DNA of 64,000 nt from Tubiluchus corallicola (GCA_030141605.1 JAQGDQ010000281.1:1-64000), one strand, 5' to 3'. Positions 29,001 through 43,510 are shown, counted from the stretch's first letter. Notes: generated by a model from the sequence alone, not told the origin. Translations and numbers: made by a program.

Positions 29001-32000
29001 AGTATATTTCAGGCATCATAAAATTTTGTAATTCAGTATACACACACACACATATATATATATATATGCTCAGACTTTTTATAGTAACTTACTTTTCTCT
29101 TTCTGGCACATCTTTGGGATTTTCTACTTGAAAAATAGCATCAGTGAAAAAGTCTTCCATAGAAGGTAGAAAAACCCTGCGAAAAATGAGCAGTTAATTG
29201 ATTAGCATAGAACCCCGATGAAGTTGTTAAAGAACTACATCGTAAAATTGGTTACACTCTTGTGAGTTTTTTCTACTAGATTTTTATCAAACAAACTGCA
29301 TTATCTTTCTAGGAGACAAAAGTTTATGAACGGTTCTTAATCTGTTGACTGTTAAATTATACACAAGTCAGACAAAAAGAGGGCTTGTATTGTGAAATTG
29401 GAATCAAATGAAAGCTTGTATTGTAATGACTTTTATCAACAGTTAATAAAATAATTTTATAGTTTCCTTTCTCATTAAATGTCTAACGTCACACATGAGG
29501 CAGATGAAAGACATGTAGTTTCTTCTTTATAATAGTTATCACACTGTAATTTAGTGAAATTATGCATCAATATTTACATCGTTGCATTAATATATTTGCG
29601 GCTCCAGCTGTCAAAAGAGCATTAAAAACTACCTGCAATTCAGGTGAATATAAATAAATTAAAAAATAATCAATTTTTTAAACCTGTCATTGGAACGGCA
29701 AGCTTCAAGGTTGTCTGGGCATATGTTCCAGAGTCGTGTTAGCTCTGCATTGCCCAAATTCAACCGCTTTTCTCTCACTTTCCATTCTTCTGCTATACTT
29801 CTTTTACGGAGCCTGCAAAATGTATTTAAAAATAATAGTTACAACTAGACAAAATAAAGAACAGTCTTTAGCATAAAGCAAGATGGTGGCAAAAAAACAC
29901 AAAAAGCAATTAAAAGAATTGCAAAAAACTTCAATTAGCTTGTTATGCTAAGCTGACCTCTATATCATTCAATTTACATCTGATAAATTGAAAAAAGAAT
30001 ACTCAGTGAAACATCAATTAGTCATTTGCGTGTAAGCCTATTGCTATTCATTTAAGTAGCATAACTGATAAAATTTAGGCATGTTTTTCAATTACCTAAA
30101 TACCAAATAGCTGACTGTCTTATTTTTTTATACTTGGTATGAAGACATTGAACTAGCACATACTCCTATTCATTTCATACATTTGTTATTGCACTGTACA
30201 AGAATTTTTGACACCACGTGCATGATTAAGTGCACTGAAGGTCTAAGTGGTTAGGTAACTTGAGTAATGAACGAAAAGTGAAATCATACCGTGGCCGAGC
30301 TGGCTTATCTGGAGGTTTTGTGTCAGGTACAAAATTAGGGCAACCCTCATTCTTCCATTGATTCCAATTTTCTTCTCTCTCAAGTACATGCTGTTGAAAT
30401 ATGCAAAGTAAGCTCAGACACAATGCAACTGCATTAAAGGCATTTAAAACTTCTATAAATAAACTGCCTGACACATACATTGAAAAGTTTAAAACTGACA
30501 ATTTGCATAACATAAGCAAATACAAACAGAATTACTGCATTAACGATTGCTACAAAAAATGTGCAATTCAAAGTGTGCTAGACTACATTAAAAGCAAATC
30601 TGTTTGTTAAAGAAAAATTACACAATTTAAAAAAAATAGAAAATTTCCCAAAACATTTCTTGAAGATTCTAAAACTAAATACGCACCTTCACCATATTGG
30701 CAAAATTCTCCCCACCAGGAGGAATCTCTTTCAACAGCTAAAACATGTTAAAATGGTAATAAATGTTACATTCCAGTTGGCATTTTTTTGCAAAAATAGC
30801 TAAAAATAAATGTTTTGACATGTGAATTTAATTACTGCATGCGAGCTTTAGTAAAAGCAATGTTTCAACATCTGGAAAAAGTAAAACAGTGAGTATACTT
30901 GATGAAAATATAATTTTTTACCCATCTTTTAGAAAATTATTCATTTAAAAACTAATGTTCAATTGGTAAGTTCCACTGAGTAAAATATAAAAGAGAACTA
31001 TACGTACAGCATAAACTCTATCTGTTGTATCCTTCACCCACCCACGCTGTTCTTCACTAAGTTCATGACTTGCACTGAAAAAAATTCCACTTAGAACGTC
31101 TTATGTCATATACTGTAAATATGCCATATTCTTAGACATTTAGACGAAAGATGTTGCAACCAGTTTGGTGATAACTGCAAAAGGCACTAGCTAAGGAGCA
31201 GTTATGTTCTTTGTAGTCATTCCTTAATTTTGCAATATCAAATTAGCTTGATTTTTAAAACATAAGTAAAAAGCTTCTGATATACAGAATTATTTAATCT
31301 TTAATAAGAAATTTGAACTGATCGCTTATAAATTGCATTGTGAACACATTTCATCTGTTTGAGAGATGACCGAAAATGTTACCATTTTACTGTTTACTAA
31401 CTCTGTCTTTAAAATTCAACTGATTTTAAACTTACTAATCAATTGCAATATTTAGTTTACCTTTTAAATTTAACAGATGCTACCAAGAATTGAAACAGCA
31501 CAAGCATCTGGAAAAGCACTGCTCGACGAAAGCTGGCATCACTTAGCTCAAGGTCTAATAACTAGAAAACCAAATAAAGTAGTAATGACTATAGTATTTA
31601 TTGATTTTTTTACTATTGTTTGTCCAGTAAAAACTGCTAAAACTGCTAGAAACTATTTAATGCATCATACTTAACTGGAAGAAGACTAGCCTTGTAAAAG
31701 TTAATGATGTACCATAGTTAAGAGCAGCTACTTAGTCTGCAAACAAAATTTGAAAGTGCTATCTGTATGTCGTGTTTGTAAAGTAAGGCCAAACTTAACA
31801 GCTTAAAAGCATTTGGCTACTTGAATGATTCACTCGACATCATTTTGTAAAACTTTTACATATAAGTAAATTTGGTGTATAATTTTTAGAAAAAAAGATT
31901 CTGAACACAGCTTGCAAATCACAGGACAGTGTACTTGTTACCATGAAAAATTCTTTAACAGCTTGGAGTAATTTGCTTAAATTCCCTTTTAACAAAATGT

Positions 32001-35000
32001 CATCAGGACATACTGACGATATGTGAAAACATATGATATGTGACACATGATTCTTTATATGATACAATTTAAAAGCAGGAACTCTTTCTGATGACATCCG
32101 TGTTGATATATGAGCTCGCCAAATTTTCCCATCTTAGTTAGTTATATTAATAGAGCACAGTATCAGACAGTCACAGGGAACAATTCAGATCAAGCCTGGC
32201 TAAATAGATGATAATTACTTGTATTACTTAGAAACATCCCTAGAATCTTGTTCAGGGATTACAAGAGGGTGAAGATGAAAATGTCAAACTACTAGATAAT
32301 CTTGCAGAACAGTGATGAACACGTTTTGAAATGCTATAGCACTGCTATTCAAACCAAAAACCAGATACATCACATGTCATTTTTGAAGAAGACCGGCAAA
32401 AATAATTTTTTGTTATATGGCCAGTTTTCTTGATTATTTTTGACTACATACCTTGGAAAAATAGCAAATGGATGGTGAAATTGATCTTTTTTCTAGAGCC
32501 AATACATACATTCAAGATAGCCTCCAAGATGAAGCACTTTCTTAATTATTTTTAGTTATATTACTTACAACGGAATGAAGAAGAATAAAACAATAAGGAA
32601 AATTGTTTCTTTGATTAAAAACAGTGGCCAAAAATCACCAATGGTCAGTTGGCACATAACCAGATTCAGAAAAGACACTTGACAATTATCAAACAATGCC
32701 ACCTCGAAAAATCACCCCAGAGCGGAAGTTACTACTCTGTAGTTCACAGCAGATAAAGAAAAACATTCATCATGCATACCTTTTGATTTGTAAGATACTT
32801 AGGAAAATACATGTCTTCTTCTCTTTCTTTGCTAGACCTTTTTACTTCATCTAGCTTATAGCTACTGAAGCATCTGAGAACTTCTTCTATATTCTATTAA
32901 AAAATTAAACACATAAGTTGTAAAAATGCAAACAAATGCACCACACAGATAACAATGCAACGACAGTGCCAGAGCACAACTGTAATTATCAGCAAACTTT
33001 TATGAGAAATAAATTATGCACATATCATGAAATATAGTGAATGCCCCTTAATTCAGAACCTTAATATTCATAACTTGTTAATATTCGTAACTGTCTTAGA
33101 AATATCAGCCTTCATATTAGCTGTGCTAGAATATATTAAACCACTCTACAAACATGCTAGAACTCAAATATACCAATCAATCAGTCTTACATGCTGCATT
33201 TGCTTCCAATGGACTCTGTTATAAACCTTCATTGGATCACGAAAAAAGTCTTGTAGTGTCCAGAACTTTCTGTACAAATTGTAATCAATCGGAACACTGC
33301 AAAGCAGAAATAATCATAGAAACACCATTCAAAACCATCTCAGGCAATGTGCTGAAATTTTTCAAACTTGAGGCATTATATTGACAGAAACGTTGACTTA
33401 TAAATACGTGCAAAAAATCACAGTTACTGATAATGACAATAAAATTGAAAACTATTCAAGGCAACACCATCTACTGCTTAGCCTGCTGCCTGCTTTTTTA
33501 TTATTACTCACTTTACCCATTCTTACAATGCAGGGAGAATTACTTAAAAGTTAGTGAATGAAAAAAAAATGATTAAACAGGAAAGTTTATAATTTTATTT
33601 TCTCACTTAAACTGTTCGTCCATTTCCCCTTCTTCCATTTCAATAGATGTAGACATCGCAGCTTCATCCTAACACATCAAGGGAAAAAACAACAATTTTT
33701 TAGTGTAAAATTGTGTAATCATGACTTTGTAAGAGTCAACAAAAAAGTTAGAACAGGTTAGTGAAGCATCATGTTTTAAGATTTACCTTAACTATAGTTC
33801 TTAAATACTTGAGCTCAGGATAATACTTTTTATTAAAATAAAGTAGGATATTAGATGAAACTTTACTGCACAAAAGTGCAAATATTACTACTTTCATCAC
33901 CAAACAAAACAAATCTGTCTGTAAAATGAAAACAGTTAAGTCAGCAATCAATTGTGGTTTTATTAAATGTGGTCAAAATAAGGTGAAATTACAAGGTCTG
34001 TTGAAAAATCCGAGAAAGTGTACCTTGATTGCAAGCTCTTCATCCCGAACATGACTGTATTCCGTAACGTTTTCTACGTTAAACTGACCTTGCAAATTTA
34101 CTCCTAAAAACAGGAGTTTCAAAGATATAAACTATTAAGCAGACATCTGTTGGTATACTTTTTAGAGCATTTAGTTTTTTAACTTGAGTGTTGCCGCTGG
34201 CATTTGTCATAATATCTCTTGCGCATAATGAAGAATACACAAGATATGAGTTACACGAAAGAGAACTAAGTATGCAGCAATGTAAAATATGTAATGACCT
34301 TTAAGGTACCAATTTAATTTGTAAAAAAACAATACAAAAATTGTAAGGCTTAAAAAATACACATTTTTATTTAAACTAGACAGGCCCCAAGACGATACCA
34401 AGGCTAATCACTACAAAATCCACTTAGAAATATGTGGCACCTACTCAAAATTGTTATTCATAGTTTTACCATTTGCAATTACGAAAACACTTAATTTCCT
34501 ATTAGTTCTTATTCATTTGTCACATTTATATAAGCCTTATATAATCATAGTAGAATCACTGTTATTGCTCGTTTTTACCTCCACCTCTGCCTAATGGCCA
34601 TTCGCCAATAAGGGCTACATATAAGAAAATGCATTGGTGAGTGTTGTTCTCAGTATTTGAATGATTGAAGCTGTTGTACAAACATGAATTAAAAACACCC
34701 TGAAAAGCATCATTTTAAGCAAGAATCAGACAACTGACAGTGCTTACTCCGAACTGCCTTTCTGGCTGGAAATATCTAATTACCTGATTTCTCCGGTGGA
34801 GGAAAGAGCCTCACTAAAAAAAGCTGAATCTGTCCTGAGAAAACAGTATGCTGTGACTTTGACAACCGCTTTAATATATCTGAAACAAAGTCATGCATAA
34901 TAGTTAAAGAAGAATAATTCTACAATAAATTTCCTCATATAACCTCAAGAAACAGATCTCATGCAGAATGGAAAGTCTAACAAGCTTTTACTAACATTTC

Positions 35001-38000
35001 TGTTTTGCTGGTGTAATCCAATGGTGCATGTGATTTGAGAGTACCTTACAATCAAAATGCTGTGACAGTAGAAAGCAAGAATTAATACACATAAACCACA
35101 CATACACTTTTACAGAGAAAATCAAAACATTTTACTCATATGACTATGCAACATGGTGCACTGCACAGATCACTATTAATAAGCTCCAGTGAATTATATA
35201 TTACCTTATAGGTTTGTGATGTGTGTCATGATAATGACATGATATATTGACATGCCTTGGACAGTTCTGCAGGTGGGTTTAAAGTGGAAACAACAGGGCT
35301 CTTCTCTTAACGTGGTATCACATACACTTAAGATTGTCATTAAGCAGTACAATTTTTCAAGTTGGTTTTTCTGAAACTTTCGCTAAAAATGCAACTTCTT
35401 GTCATGTAACATTAACGTGAATGCAAGAAAATGTCTTACCATTGCACATTCGCAGCAGGTAGTTACGCCCAGTTGTGTAAAATGGTTCCTAGAAGATAAG
35501 AATTTGAACACAAATAGTATTAATATCAATTCAGTTCAAATTAATGATTATAATTTGCAAAAGCTACATAAAGCCACTGTGCCGTTAAAAAAAATCTAAA
35601 AATTCAAGATGAATATACCTGCAGGTCTTGCATTTTGGATTTAAAAAATTATACAATTTCAGTAGTGGTGTTTGATATTACACAATAATATAAGGCAGTA
35701 AGATTTTTACAACAATTCGTACAGAAATCCATGTTTCCACGTCATCTAAGAGATACTGAAATACGTCTCTGCAGATATCTATAGTCTGTGTATCAATGAT
35801 ATCAACCAACATCAGCACAGGAGTTGTGGTGAGACATAATTCTGAAAGAGAATAACAGAATTATCAATACGAAAAAAACATAATTTAAATCAAATTTATG
35901 GGATAAACAAGGAAATCATTGTACAAAAGCCTATGTACAAAAATACTAACTACTAATGTCTAAACTCAACAAGCAATTGTTTTATAGTAAATTGCCATAC
36001 TTTACAAAATTAACAAAATACAGCAAGTAACATGCTATGTCATTAAAATCAAGAACATGTACAATATATCAATAATTCACCAAAGAAGTGCATCATCAAT
36101 GTAATTCATCTAAGGCTCAAGCGTTGCTTGCATTTTTTAATATATTCACGACGATGATAGAGTACATACCGTACCATAGGATAAATACCTATTTATGTAT
36201 TAAGAGCTATAGTTAAAAGCAGAAATTTTTGCAATTTGTACCTTTGTTAACAGCTTTCATGGAAAGTTTCACAAGAGCTAAGAATTCAGAAGATGAACTG
36301 TGGCTGATAATCAACTGGCTTAGGTGATCTTTAAATGCCTGATCCAGGGACAATTTCTTGTCACCATCCCTTTAATTATATGCAAAAACAGCAGTCAGTT
36401 AAAACTAGGTAAGAGAAATACATAGCTCCCAGAACGTCATTCAACCAGGGGGGAGGGGGGGGTCCACCTCACAATGACCAACGACGCGCTTTTATTTAGC
36501 ACTTATTGTTCTTCGATTATTGGTGCTTGGTATTGTTGGGGCTTTACTTACATGCCCAGCCACATTTGCACTTAAAGCCTATAAGAAATATAGAACTAAA
36601 GTGTGTGCTCATGATTATTTTGTTTTATTCTTGTCATAAAAGACCTTGTGCAGATAAAATTCGTTAATAGTAGTGAAGTATGGCAAAGCGTTGTGCTTGG
36701 GACACATGTTATGTGGATGTTTGCTATCCAGAAAGATTAGAAGGAAGAGTTTTCCCAACCCAAAAAAGGACTTAGATAGGTGGCACCGTTGGGTCAGAGC
36801 ATGAGGAAGGCCACATGAACAGCTCAACCCATTAAAAATTAATAAAAATCGTGCAGTCTGCTCAAAGAGAAGTTTTCTAATATTTTATTATTACACTGTA
36901 CTATTATTTATTACTGCTGGCTACTTGTATTTTGTGTCCTGCTACATCAGGACTTAACACACCGCAAAAAGATATTCCAGATACTGTGCAGCAAAAAATA
37001 GGATTTCGTTGGTTTAGTACGACTGTCTGAACATATAGTAGTTATAGTTTAGTATAGTTAAATAGTTCAACTGGGCTAACTTACTTGATTTTTATTTAAT
37101 TTATTCAGTTTTCGTGTTTATGTTATAATTCGGTACAAGATACTAAAATAATTTGTTTTTGGTGTAAGTAACTGTTATAAAAATTTTGCTTTACAACACA
37201 ACATGTAAAGCAAAGTTAAGACACTGTTTCATATTTGTCATTTTAGCACTTTGTTGTAATTTTTCTTATAACTAGCACTTTTATTGAAACTTCGCAATGA
37301 ATCTTGATTATAGTGCACATATCCTTGGGTAAAATAATTAAGTCCTCTTTGTAAGGATTTACTAGACAAGTTCTTATAGTTTGGTTTGTAGCACGATACA
37401 TTTTTCGGAATCGTTGATAAATCACTTAAAATTTACCCATTCACCATGTTTTACATACTTATTTATATATTGTAGCGACTTGCAGCGAGTGAGGGTTTGT
37501 GTTACGTGATCCAGGTTGGCGGGGCTAAACTTTTAAATGTTTCATTGATACAATTCCAAATAATGTTAAAAGCTCTGATCCAAAAAGGAACTATCAAAAT
37601 TGCACTACAAGTGCCAAAAATAAAAATTATTTGCTTAACAGCAAAGTTCCATCCAAATTCAGATTGCCAATTCTTAAAATGATTTTTCAGTAACCTTTAA
37701 TGATAAAATAATTTTTCTAATTAAAGTGCTGATTAAAACTGTATAAATTATTAGGAATTATGTAATAAATCATAATATTATTGTTTGGTTTATGATGTAT
37801 TTTTTCTTATTCATTTATACTGCATGGTGTATGTTACAAATTGCCAGGCATAATTCTTGTAATCAACAAAAACTATAAATACCAAACACGAAGCCTAATC
37901 ATATTTGTTGATAAACATGACAACCAACAAAAAATGGAAAGTGATTATGACAGTAAAACTCAGTCAGTAAAACTCATCAATCATAATTAATTAATAATCA

Positions 38001-39736
38001 TTCTAGTGTGAGTAAACTTATATTTGGAAATGCCAAGTGCTTGGAGCTGTGAGGTATAATGTTAAAGGCTGTGGGCTATAAGCTAGAAACCCCTTGTTCA
38101 AATCAGGCTTAGTTCCGATTTTTGTCACATTTCTTCCTTTACCACAAGTTTAGTTTCAAAATTCAACAAGTGTAGGTTAGTTACAATTAATTACATAACT
38201 TAGTTTTCTCAGTTTTCAGTCGAATGATACACTTTCCAAAATCTTATCAAAATAATTATGGACAAAAAAATTATAGGGTCATGAGAGTCGTACTGCAAAA
38301 CTACTTTGTACGAGAACACAAACTGTAACTTCTTCCAAAATTTGGATTAACGACAATCTAAACTACCAGTGACAAATATTGGGGGATTATAAAAGAGTCT
38401 AAAGTAGCAGTGTTGGGCAGTAGTGCCACAACTAAAATAAGCAGAGTTGGGATAGCAAAACTACTTCAAAAATGAATAGAGGTAAATTGTAATTTCATTA
38501 TTTTTTAAGTAGCACTGTAACGGCATTACAACACTACATTCATTTCTTGCAGCTTGCAGTTGACTCTTGATGGTTAATGTCTGCATAGCGAATTGTGTAT
38601 TCACAGTAGCTGCAGACTTCTACAGGGTTATCAAGCTATGTATTTATAGTTTGTAATAATCTAGGGCCCAGTGAAGCAATATTTCTCTTGTAAAACATAT
38701 TCCACCTAAAAGTGAATAGATGTTGCTTCTTGACCACAACTTTAAAAATGAATTTTTTTTAAAGCGAACAAACCTGCTTGAACTTTGAACAGTAGTTCAT
38801 TGCATGACATAAAATAGTAACGAATATGAATAATATTGCATTGAATATACAACTATCACACTGACAATGTACAAATGACCTTAAGTGTCTGTTTATGATC
38901 ATAAATAACTGCATAGTTAGAACCTTGATACAATTAGGTGCACTTTGTGTTTGCACTTGGGTTTCTTTAGCTGCCATTTAATAATTTAAGTATCGCTATT
39001 AACTGGCTCTTTTAACGTGCCACCTACGATGCTCAGAAGTCACCGTAGAACAGGAAAGTATTGGCATTCCTTTCATACAGTAATACTTTTTTAAAAAGGT
39101 ATTAGTAGTGGTAGTCCACTACTTTCCAGGAGAGTAGTTGTGTTTTGTAGTGATACTACATTTTAAAAGCAATTGACCCGACACCGATAAATAGTTAAAA
39201 CTAGTAATCATATTGGTACATAGCTCTTACCCGCCTTCTACTTGCATAAAGCTCTGCTCAATATTATCCAATGTTTTTTTCTTTAAGCATTCTTTTATTT
39301 GTTCCTGAAATACACATTTAAATGTTCAAAAATGTTTTTAGTGACATTAAAGTTTTCAGAGTCTTTAGAATCTATTATTAAATTAGGCATACATTGACCA
39401 TGTATGTAATTACTGTGATTATCCGTAATTTTTGTTCTAGTTTAATATTGACTAGTTTAGCTGTACGTACACTTGAGTGGTGTTCAATGAGTTTTCAGTT
39501 TGAATAAGAGTCATTATTTTAATCCTCTTATGAAGTGGTTTTTTAATAATGCTCAGGATAGCAGTAACAGTAACTATTTACAACTCATTATTACTAGCCT
39601 CAATAATTTTGCTGTAACAAAATTTATTACATCATACCACAAACAACTTCCGCGTATGTTCAAAGTCAAAAGCAGTATTACTGGCTGCATTTTCATTTAA
39701 ATGCACCATATTCACAGCTTGAAGCTCCACTTCCAT
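23082..39736 (-). CDS. THOC1: THO complex subunit 1 (HPR1/p84)
   Basis: Twenty minus-strand exons join in phase into 672 aa (human 657): 39638-39736, 39231-39304, 36242-36369, 35723-35841, 35440-35488, 34784-34879, 34024-34103, 33607-33668, 33191-33296, 32780-32893, 31461-31561, 31008-31074, 30687-30737, 30290-30390, 29684-29812, 29093-29176, 28112-28259, 24586-24706, 23476-23570, 23082-23276. Diagnostic segments are KLSLDQAFKDHL, GRNYLLRMCND, VPIDYNLYRKFW, SDASFRRAVLFQ, NWNQWKNEGCPNF, ELTRLWNICPDN and NYGWRALRLLAR. An acidic run at about 546-562 precedes a C-terminal death domain at about 583-655. THOC1 is a core subunit of the nuclear THO/TREX complex, which packages nascent mRNA for export and limits R-loops. 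The start is the first Met after an in-frame TAG; the N-terminal exon is the least certain, supported by phase and by FDFEHTRKLF against human FSLPEARTRF. Exon 15 has a weak donor (GTTTAA). Confidence 0.92.
24817..25310 (+). repeat. left terminal inverted repeat
   Basis: Matches the reverse complement of 27216-27700, with shared blocks such as GGAAGGTGACAAATCACC and GCCAAAATATTAGAT. Mismatches and small gaps are scattered, showing that the arms have diverged since insertion. Confidence 0.85.
25437..26117 (+). repeat. large (CTCTGT)n-type microsatellite
   Basis: About 680 bp consists almost only of CTCT, CTGT and GTGT units in irregular higher-order order. It lies inside the inverted-repeat transposon. 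Long open frames of Leu/Ser/Val or Arg/Glu here are composition artefacts. Confidence 0.95.
26118..27215. other. core of the inverted-repeat transposon
   Basis: Single-copy-looking sequence between the microsatellite and right arm, with no open frame of note. It includes GC-rich hairpins near 26987-27030 (CCCTTCGAAGGG and a GGCCCCCTGATGAGGGGCC stem-loop), richer in GC than its surroundings. Confidence 0.6.
27216..27700 (-). repeat. right terminal inverted repeat
   Basis: Reverse-complement partner of 24817-25310. It ends CGGAATGACTC immediately before TTAA. Confidence 0.85.
29039..29068. repeat. (CA)n(TA)n microsatellite
   Basis: A short dinucleotide run in THOC1 intron 16, about 25 bases from the donor-side edge of exon 16. 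Confidence 0.8.
38038..38133 (+). repeat. tRNA-derived SINE-like repeat, copy 1 (degraded)
   Basis: Collinear with the copy at 51431-51536: a GAGCTGTG start, TATAATG, a B-box-like TTGTTCAAATC and a shared GTCACATTTC downstream. Internal polymerase III promoter elements are weak. It lies in THOC1 intron 2. Confidence 0.5.
38408..39186. mobile_element. probable hAT-like non-autonomous element
   Basis: The left end reads CAGTGTTGGGCAGT and the right end, reverse complemented, CGGTGTCGGGTCA, a typical hAT terminus pair. The flanking 8-mers (TAAAGTAG and ATAAATAG) match only partly, so the duplication is decayed or absent. There is no transposase. The right end is about 44 bases from THOC1 exon 2. 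Confidence 0.5.
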
Positions 39737-41778
39737 GCTAAAATGCTTCTAGTTATAAAACTCAGGTAAGATTAAGTCACAACTGAGCCAGAGACTTCTT
39801 CACTGAGCTCTAAAACAAAAAAGAAATATTAAGAGTGGAATGACCCTATCAGTTAAACAATTTGTCATTTTACTAAATCCCGTCACTTAGAATTGATGGC
39901 TGCTTGGCCTTGGTGCCTAATTTCTTTTTTTTAATGAAATTGTATTCACCATTTCAGGTTCAGGTTTTACGCTTCTGTCCCTTTTGTCTCATGGTAGATT
40001 ACCAAAAAGGCTATCATTCAGCTATAGCAATCATTCTTGTTCTAGCTGAATACCATTGTTAAGCATTTTCTCTTTTTCAATATCTCATAAAGAAAGTTTT
40101 TAGCTCAATAAATATTGTCTCAAAATAGCAACCAGTTAATCTGTCCTTCTGCTGTTTCACTTTGCTAATTTGTCTTTTCTCTGTTTTGATCAACAAATGA
40201 GCAATATGGTAATACGTGTTTCAATGCCGTCATTATAATTACAAATTCTTTGATTTTTATGAAATTTGCATCTATCTAACAGATTTCCTCTCAGCTCCAG
40301 AGCACAAATTCTCGTTTTAACCAGTAACTTAGATATCCATGTATCATTGATCCAACTTCAATTCGGGATTGAGAATTATTACTGCTATACCTAATAGTCG
40401 TGGAAGACCTATCTAACCATTTTTTCCAAATCTATATACCAACAGCTTGTCACGGATTCCCGTGATTGAGTTCTACTCTGCTATTATACCTTTCATTTAC
40501 AGCATTGCATACTAGTTTATTCCGGTTTCTATAACCTTTGCAAATTTACCTAGAGTCATTCAATTAGGTTAACCTTGAATTATTTATAGGGGCTTCATTC
40601 CAAAGCTATAAATTCCATCGTCACCCTTGTACAGGTGACCATTTGACGCTTGCTTTTCCAACAAGCAAACGTCATATGATCCGCCTAATTCGTTAGGTTA
40701 ATTTTTTTCTTCCCTTTCTTCAATAGTTTTTTTTATGGTTATGTGCTGATGTGTATCTATAATTAGGTTTATTGCTGTGATAGGAAGTAACTATGTAATT
40801 GCGACAAATCTTGTGAGTTGAATAAATTATATTTGGGTGGCCACTCCTTTAATCCAATGGTTATGCGGTTTTTGTTAAGAGTCAAAATTAGTCTAAATTA
40901 TATGTTTCAGTAGCAGCAAACCATTCTAATTATCAACTCGTAGACTTAAGCGTTATGCACCTTTCTCTATAAAAATATACTAGACTATATACACTTCCAC
41001 GTATTTGTTTAATTAAGAACCAGACCGATGTCTCTCCCACAAACTTTCGAAAAAATTTTCACACAGCTTCACTAATTTCCTTTCTATAAAATTGTTCGAT
41101 CCATTCTTTGACAAATCCCGTCTGCTGATTTACTAAGATCTAGCCTAGTTAAAATCTCCAAGTGCTAGTATATTACAATAAATTTCCAAATTAAACTTGT
41201 CTACTGCAAAGGTTATTCCATTTGCCCAGCTTGAGTGAATTATGCAACATGCAACTAAGGTCACAACCTTTTTAATCTATTTCCATCCTATATGATCCTG
41301 TTTAAGAACTGAAGTCATATTTTAGCATCTCTTTCCATAAAAGAGTAAAAACCCGATTCATCTCTAAGAGTCAGTCCACAACAGCTTTTTTTCTTCCATA
41401 ACCAATGAGAAAAATTTCTTTCATACTTTCTGACTTTTTATAAAACACTCTCCCAGCACATCCTTGCATTATTTAGGGAACTAATATAGCTAGTCCTTCC
41501 AATATATATATATTATATATTAATACAATAATATATATATATATTAGGAAAAAATACTAACAACTTTGGATTTCTCCCTGTTTCACTCCAGATGTGAACT
41601 TTGTGTTATCAGTTTTTTATTCCTCTCATAAATATTCTCTGTCTAAATCAAAATACCATTCTCTCCAAATGTCAATGAATTTTTGTTCCAAGCCTATCCT
41701 TTAAGAACTTCAAACATTTTACCTTGATTAACTAACATTATCATTTACTGTTTCTTAATCCAGTAATACCATCCGCAG

Positions 41779-42223
41779 TAGAGTTGACACGATTAAGGTT
41801 TTTAATTAACTGTTTAACCGCTATTAATTGTGGTTGGCTAACCGATCCCGATGACGTCATACATATGAGAAAATATCCAATACACACGACTTTCACGAGT
41901 AAGCGGTGCGGTTTAAATCTAGAATGTACCAGTGAGAATGCCCAACATGGAGGCATCCTGGTAACAAATGCAAGTGAAAAACTTTTTGCAATTTACCATT
42001 CAGATGCTTCTTAGGCAACCAGATTAATTGAAACAATGTTTAAATAGTACAATTTTATGTAAGCGGGACATTGCTAACAGCATACGCCAACACAGAAAAG
42101 ATACAAGGTTTCATTAAAACGGATATGTAGAAAACTTGGCTAAGTAACGGTTAAACGTTTAGTGATTTTCTAAACGGTTACACCAGTTAGCGGTCGGTTA
42201 AGCGGCTAACTGTCTCAGCCCTA
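41779..42223. mobile_element. hAT-type non-autonomous DNA transposon (MITE)
   Basis: A 445-bp element flanked by near-identical 8-mers, ATCCGCAG (41771-41778) and ATCCACAG (42224-42231). The ends are imperfect inverted repeats, TAGAGTTGACACG at left and, reverse complemented, TAGGGCTGAGACAG at right. This fits hAT. The single duplication mismatch suggests an old insertion. It has no coding capacity. Confidence 0.75.
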
Positions 42224-43510
42224 ATCCACAGCTGTTTAACATATGACTTTATCCTCGGTGATCAAAAATATTTCATAGTTATGAAAATATCAGCAATGAG
42301 ATGTAATCTCACCACATGCACAAATACAAAAGAAACGCTACTGCACCACTTCCATTTGTCACTGAACCAAAGTTATTTTACATAGTTAGTTTTCCTAGGC
42401 CTAATATAGGGCATTTTTCCACAACAATGATAAACTACACAATTTGATAACGCATACTCTATTACTTAGCATGTGTTGACTTTCTCATTTTGCATATATA
42501 ATATATAAAAAATAATGAAGAAATTCTTTCTATTCGTTCAATGACAGTATTGGCACTGGGACAAAAACACACGCTAGTGCGTTCTAGTTAATATTACACT
42601 AAGTGAGTGATGCACAAAACGTCAAATGACTTCTGTTAGTAGCCGACCTATTTAAACACAAAAAAGGACAGGTGCTGGTGGCTTCATGCTCAAATAAATA
42701 ATTAAATAAATACGCTTGGAGTGGTGCGTTTTTCACGGCATTTACGATGGCCGCGGCTTATAGAGATAATACACCAGTACTCAGTAGTCCTCATAATAAT
42801 ATTATTAATAAATTAATAATATGAAAACGAAAAGCATTTCAATTTCTCCAACCACATTGTATGATTTATATATTCAAATAAATGCATTAATCTGCTTATC
42901 TGCTTTTTAAAAGTTTTGATAATAATTTCCTTATACAGATGCAATTGTTAGGGATCTAAAATTAGTCAACTCTTCCATAACTCCTATTTTTATAAGATTA
43001 TCTGTAAGTTATCACACTCACACATTTCAACCATGCTACGGGCACGCTAGATATCTTCCTTGTCAAACGCACCTTCCAAAACATTGCAAAATATTTCAAG
43101 TTTATTTAAATTTGTTTACTTGCAATTTGGCATGTTTCAAAAATTTGGAATAATGATTATCTGAAACAAAAAATAAATACAAAATGATTAAAATAAATGT
43201 TATATAACAAAAAAATGAAATACGAATCAAAAATTTAATTAATTAATAGATTTATTTCGCAATAAACATATACATATACATTGCATTACATGTGCATCAG
43301 GTTTTGTTAATACAAAAATATAAAATTCATGAATACTGCGCTAGAGACCTAAGAAGCTAGCTTATGGTAGGAGTATTAATTAATAGGATTATTAATTAAT
43401 ACTGTACAACGAAAACGAAGCAACAAGGTAAGTTAGCATAATCTTGTTCGTACCCAAAAATAAGAAACTACAAATATGCACTATAAATCAAAATTCTACA
43501 ATGGCAGTTA

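Larger units (their letters stand above)
36370..39230 (-). other. intron 2 of THOC1
   Basis: A 2.9-kb intron containing a poly-G run near 36449-36464, a tRNA-derived SINE-like copy (38038-38133) and a probable hAT-like element (38408-39186). No gene was seen inside. Confidence 0.8.
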
